A DNA stretch of 10,071 bases from Dethiobacter sp. (GTDB taxonomy: Bacteria > Bacillota > Dethiobacteria > DTU022), in contig JAGXSR010000026.1 in the NCBI GenBank assembly GCA_018333405.1, forward strand, positions 1 to 10,071. The letters are read 5' to 3'. The first letter of the stretch is position 1; each line of letters begins with the position of its first letter. Shown piece by piece: positions 8,080-10,071 of the stretch. Position numbers and translations under genes: made by a program. The notes beneath the pieces are model-generated. The model did no database searches. It was not told the DNA's origin and saw only the letters and a list, made by a program, of their open reading frames with translations.

Positions 8080-8280
8080 TTATCCGCCTCCTACAAATTT
8101 CAGCACTTCCAACCGGTCGCGCTCCTTTAAGATGGTGTTTTCCAACCGCTCGCGCTCGATCAGCATCTCGTTTAAAATATAAATAAATTCGCCCGACGCC
8201 AGATCCTTTGATCTGATATATTCAGCCAGAGCGCTGCCTTGCGCGATCTGCTCTTCCCGGCCGTTCACTATAATCAGCAT
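8080..8280 (-). CDS. thiS: Sulfur carrier protein ThiS
   Basis: ThiS is a ubiquitin-fold carrier of 66 residues. Its C-terminal glycine is adenylated by ThiF, turned into a thiocarboxylate and used by ThiG as sulfur donor. The sequence starts MLIIVNGREEQIA, has the typical central ILNEMLIERE (35-44) and ends LEVLKFVGGG, giving the required C-terminal Gly-Gly. I placed the start at the ATG at 8280, with a GGGAGGG Shine-Dalgarno about 5 nt upstream. A longer frame runs back to 8361, but it would add 27 unrelated residues overlapping the end of thiC. The gene follows thiC after 40 nt and precedes thiG by 1 nt. No thiF is in the window, so activation must come from elsewhere in the genome. Confidence 0.95.
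   Translation of the reverse strand: MLIIVNGREEQIAQGSALAEYIRSKDLASGEFIYILNEMLIERERLENTILKERDRLEVLKFVGGG
8087..8092 (-). promoter_or_regulatory. thiG Shine-Dalgarno embedded in the ThiS glycine codons
   Basis: On the minus strand thiS ends GTA GGA GGC GGA TAA (Val-Gly-Gly-Gly-stop), then one base, then the thiG ATG. The AGGAGG formed by the last base of GTA plus GGA and GG sits 8 nt before that ATG, which is good spacing. The codons for the functional C-terminal glycines of ThiS therefore double as the thiG ribosome binding site. Confidence 0.85.
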
Positions 8281-8320
8281 AATAACCCTCCCGCGTTTAA
8301 ACTGCCGCGCCAAATTGGCG

Positions 8321-9616
8321 CTAACACCGGTGATCGGCAGTGCCCAGATATTGGCTGACAATTTTCATGGCGCAAAAACGGCCGCACATGGTACACGCCT
8401 CTTCGCCGGCCTGGTTTTTAGCGCTTCGGTAGTGGCGGGATCTTTCCGGATCGATGGAAAGGGTGATCTGGGCCGGCCAATCCAGATTTTTTCTGGCCAA
8501 AGCCATTTGCCGGTCCCGTTCCCCGGCTCCTTTGACCTTTTTTACGATATCCGCGGCATGGGCGGCGATTTTAGCGGCGATCACTCCCTCTTTGACATCC
8601 TGCAGGTCAGGCAGACCCAGATGCTCGGCCGGGGTGACATAACAGAGGAAGTCAGCCCCGGCGGCAGCGGCGATCGATCCGCCGATCGCTGAAGTGATAT
8701 GGTCGTAGCCGGGAGCGATATCGGTCACCAGAGGCCCCAGCACGTAGAAAGGCGCTCCGTGGCATAGGCGCTTTTGGATCAGTACATTAGCTTCAATCTG
8801 GTCCATGGGCATATGCCCCGGCCCTTCCACCATCACCTGCACTTGCCTGTCCCAGGCCTGCTGCACCAGCTCGCCCAGCACGATCAGCTCCTGGATCTGA
8901 GCCCGGTCGGTGGCATCAGCCAGGCAGCCCGGCCTGAGCCCGTCTCCCAAACTCAAAGTTACGTCGTAGCGCCCGGCGATCTCCAGCAGACGGTCATATT
9001 CAGTGTACAGAGGATTATCTTTGTCGTGATGCAGCATCCAGCCGGTGAGAAATGAGCCGCCCCGGCTGACGATGTCGGTCACCCGTCCCTCTTTGAGCAG
9101 GCGGCCGATCGCTTCGCGGGTCAGGCCGCAGTGGACGGTAATAAAATCCACCCCCTCCCGGGCCTGCTGCTCGATAACCTTAAACAGGTCGTCTGTGGTC
9201 ATAGCCAGCATGCTCCCTTTTTGGCTCACCGCCTCAACCGCAGCCTGGTAAATAGGCACAGTGCCCACCATTACCGGCGAGTGCTTTAAGATCCTTTGCC
9301 GGGATAGATTAAGATTGCCGCCGGTGCTTAAGTCCATCACCGCGTCGGCGCCCGCTTTAACGGCAGCGTCCAGCTTGGACAGCTCTTTTTCGATATCCGG
9401 ATAAGCCTCGCTGGTGCCGATATTGGCATTAACCTTGGTGGCCAGCCCTTTGCCGATCCCGACAGCTTTCCGCTTCCTGGCCGGATTATAAGGGATTACC
9501 GCCTCCCCGGCGGCGATCAATTGCCGCAGCGCTTCCGCACCGATACCTTCCGCCTCTGCCACCTCGATCATTTCCGGGGTAATAATTCCCTGTCTGGCCT
9601 GTTTCAGTTGGGTCAT
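8321..9616 (-). CDS. thiC: Phosphomethylpyrimidine synthase ThiC (short form)
   Basis: ThiC is a non-canonical radical-SAM enzyme that rearranges aminoimidazole ribotide (AIR) into HMP phosphate, the thiamin pyrimidine. The 431-residue form lacks the long N-terminal domain of proteobacterial ThiC, as is common in anaerobes and archaea. Conserved stretches are KVNANIGTS (61-69), DLSTGGNL (95-102), SRGGSFL, SLGDGLRPGCLADATD, VEGPGHMP (263-270) and LVTDIAPGYDHI. The C-terminal cluster motif reads CTMCGRFCAMK, with C408, C411 and C415. That is C-x2-C-x3-C, one residue shorter than the C-x2-C-x4-C described for long forms. AGGAGG at 9627-9632 lies 10 nt before the ATG at 9616; a GTG at 9619 (7 nt) is an equally possible start, adding one residue. 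The paralog BzaF (benzimidazole synthesis) is unlikely given the TPP riboswitch and thiSGHE. Confidence 0.96.
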   Translation of the reverse strand: MTQLKQARQGIITPEMIEVAEAEGIGAEALRQLIAAGEAVIPYNPARKRKAVGIGKGLATKVNANIGTSEAYPDIEKELSKLDAAVKAGADAVMDLSTGGNLNLSRQRILKHSPVMVGTVPIYQAAVEAVSQKGSMLAMTTDDLFKVIEQQAREGVDFITVHCGLTREAIGRLLKEGRVTDIVSRGGSFLTGWMLHHDKDNPLYTEYDRLLEIAGRYDVTLSLGDGLRPGCLADATDRAQIQELIVLGELVQQAWDRQVQVMVEGPGHMPMDQIEANVLIQKRLCHGAPFYVLGPLVTDIAPGYDHITSAIGGSIAAAAGADFLCYVTPAEHLGLPDLQDVKEGVIAAKIAAHAADIVKKVKGAGERDRQMALARKNLDWPAQITLSIDPERSRHYRSAKNQAGEEACTMCGRFCAMKIVSQYLGTADHRC

Positions 9617-9655
9617 CACAGCAGCTCCTCCTAAAGGGGGTAACCGTAAAACAGC

Positions 9656-9685
9656 AAAAACCGCAGGCCCAGGCCGGACCGCGGT
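9656..9685 (-). terminator. Leader intrinsic terminator of the thi riboswitch
   Basis: Read on the minus strand, ACCGC (9685-9681) pairs with GCGGT (9664-9660). Inside, short GG/CC and CC/GG pairs separated by a bulge and a mismatch close on a small loop, and a run of five T follows (9660-9656). It lies between the TPP aptamer and the thiC Shine-Dalgarno, so it is the probable expression platform: TPP binding would favour this hairpin and stop transcription before thiC. The 12-bp palindrome GGTTAATTAACC at 9683-9694 shares three bases with its base and could form a competing hairpin. Confidence 0.7.
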
Positions 9686-9702
9686 TAATTAACCTTCAAC
9701 AC

Positions 9703-9788
9703 ACTTCCCTACGCTGGTATTACCCAGATCAGGTTCGAGGGTTGAAAAGCCAGCCGCTTTTCTCTCAGCCTCTTCGGCACCCCTAGCC
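9703..9788 (-). promoter_or_regulatory. TPP riboswitch (THI element) aptamer
   Basis: The minus strand carries the conserved TPP-riboswitch signatures in order: GGGGTGCC (9783-9776), GGCTGAGA (around 9770-9763), ACCCT, AACCTGATCTGG (9735-9724), GGTAATACCAGCG (9724-9712) and TAGGGAAG (9711-9704). A variable stem AAAAGC/GCTTTT lies within the P3 region. It senses thiamin pyrophosphate and represses the thi operon when TPP is plentiful. The P1 stem appears short: only about three pairs flank the conserved core. The exact 5' and 3' ends are approximate. Confidence 0.97.
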
Positions 9789-9806
9789 ATATTTACCATC
9801 AGTTAA

Positions 9807-9835
9807 AGTATATCCTGTTTTTATGATCAGATCAA
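9807..9835 (-). promoter_or_regulatory. Sigma-A-type promoter of the thiCSGHE operon
   Basis: On the minus strand TTGATC (9835-9830) and TATACT (9812-9807) are separated by exactly 17 bp, close to the TTGACA-17-TATAAT consensus. Transcription would start near 9800, about 10-15 nt before the TPP aptamer, which is the expected arrangement. No other promoter is needed to explain the five genes. Confidence 0.75.
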
Positions 9836-9864
9836 CGGGTTTTTTGGGGAGCCATTTGCGTTGC

Positions 9865-9894
9865 AAGCCATCAAGTGGCCTCAACGGCTTTTTT
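9865..9894 (+). terminator. Weak stem-loop followed by six T in the thi/right-gene intergenic region
   Basis: AAGCC (9865-9869) can pair with GGCTT (9886-9890), leading into TTTTTT (9889-9894). Alternative stems in the same stretch are GCCA/TGGC around a five-base loop (9867-9879) and GTTG/CAAC (9860-9863 with 9882-9885). It resembles a rho-independent terminator on the plus strand, although no plus-strand gene ends just upstream. It might stop antisense transcription from the thi region or be structure without function. Confidence 0.3.
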
Positions 9895-9988
9895 GCTGCG
9901 CTTGCCGGCGAGAGGAAAGGGTCATAAGCAGGATATACTGCCCTGTTGGTGAATAATCCAAGTAGAGAGATGACGGGAGAGGATACAG

Positions 9989-10071
9989 TTGAATCGAGTT
10001 GTCATAGCGTCTGCCCGGGGGGGTGCCGTAAATGCGGTGGAATCAATTATTGAACGGTGCGGCGGCTTAAA
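9989..10071 (+). CDS. Unidentified protein, N-terminal fragment (3' end outside window)
   Basis: A plus-strand frame begins with TTG at 9989 and stays open to the window edge, giving 27 residues: MNRVVIASARGGAVNAVESI followed by IERCGGL. An in-frame stop at 9971-9973 excludes a longer N-terminus, and a purine-rich Shine-Dalgarno-like GGGAGAGGA (9975-9983) ends 5 nt before the TTG; the next in-frame candidate is GTG at 10037. The pattern, a hydrophobic strand (RVVIAS) followed by an amphipathic helix ending in CGGL, resembles the first strand and helix of receiver-like domains such as those of ANTAR antiterminators, but the fragment is too short to assign. It is divergent from the thi operon. 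Confidence 0.55.
   Translation, partial: MNRVVIASARGGAVNAVESIIERCGGL

Larger units (their letters stand above)
9807..9939. repeat. 11-bp inverted repeat CAGGATATACT in the divergent promoter region
   Basis: AGTATATCCTG at 9807-9817 and its exact reverse complement CAGGATATACT at 9929-9939 are separated by 111 bp. The left copy contains the -10 box of the thi promoter on the minus strand. The right copy places the same TATACT in the plus direction, 49 nt before the TTG start of the gene at the right edge. No good -35 lies 16-18 bp before the right copy (AGAGGA at 17 bp), so it is either an activator-dependent promoter, an operator half, or chance. Confidence 0.45.

Noticed and set aside
8295..8302. 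Palindrome GTTTAAAC between thiC and thiS
   Set aside because: An 8-bp palindrome is expected by chance at this scale and it does not extend further.
8281..8361. N-terminal extension of thiS to 93 residues
   Set aside because: The added residues overlap the end of thiC and do not resemble ThiS; the ATG at 8280 has its own Shine-Dalgarno and gives the normal 66-residue length.
9970..10053. A 27-residue cysteine-rich frame (ATG at 9970) with Cys at residues 11, 15, 19 and 22
   Set aside because: The cysteine spacing is eye-catching, but the upstream ribosome site is weak and it overlaps the better supported frame starting with TTG at 9989.

Overview
This window most likely comes from the chromosome of an anaerobic, moderately GC-rich Firmicute, perhaps a Desulfotomaculum/Pelotomaculum-like Clostridium. 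This rests on strong AGGAGG ribosome binding sites, an oxygen-sensitive thiamin route (radical-SAM ThiH instead of the oxidase ThiO, and a short ThiC of about 430 residues), an MMPL pump next to a secreted heptad-repeat protein, and a Clostridia-type UPF0182 membrane protein. The genus is an inference from gene content only.

Layout: two convergent blocks meet at about 5425-5539. The plus-strand block (1-5424) carries the 3' end of an MMPL/RND-type transporter, a secreted heptad-repeat protein (562-2148), a 905-residue UPF0182 protein with seven membrane segments (2220-4937) and ribonuclease HI (rnhA, 4972-5424). A hairpin plus T-tract at 5497-5535 probably ends this block. The first two genes look like a cell-envelope pair. 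UPF0182 and rnhA are only 34 nt apart and probably co-transcribed, without an obvious functional link.

The minus-strand block (9835 down to 5540) is a complete TPP-riboswitch-controlled thiamin operon: a sigma-A-like promoter (9807-9835), a TPP aptamer (about 9703-9788), an intrinsic terminator in the leader (9656-9685), then thiC, thiS, thiG, thiH and thiE. ThiC makes the pyrimidine (HMP-P); ThiS, ThiG and ThiH make the thiazole; ThiE joins the two halves. The ThiS-adenylating enzyme (ThiF), the HMP-P kinase (ThiD), the sulfur-transfer step, DXP synthase and the final kinase must be encoded elsewhere. The thiS/thiG, thiG/thiH and thiH/thiE junctions are tight, and in each the downstream Shine-Dalgarno overlaps the end of the upstream gene. 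At thiS/thiG it is written in the codons of the functional C-terminal glycines of ThiS.

The stretch from 9617 to 9988 has no confident gene. It holds the thi leader and promoter, a weak stem-loop with a T-run, and an 11-bp inverted repeat that places the same -10-like element in both directions. At the right edge a plus-strand gene starts at 9989 with TTG and runs off the window; I cannot identify it.

I found no mobile element, CRISPR array, tRNA or rRNA. The window is mostly core metabolism. The least understood parts are the envelope pair, UPF0182, the variant ThiC cysteine motif and the regulatory layout around 9656-9989.
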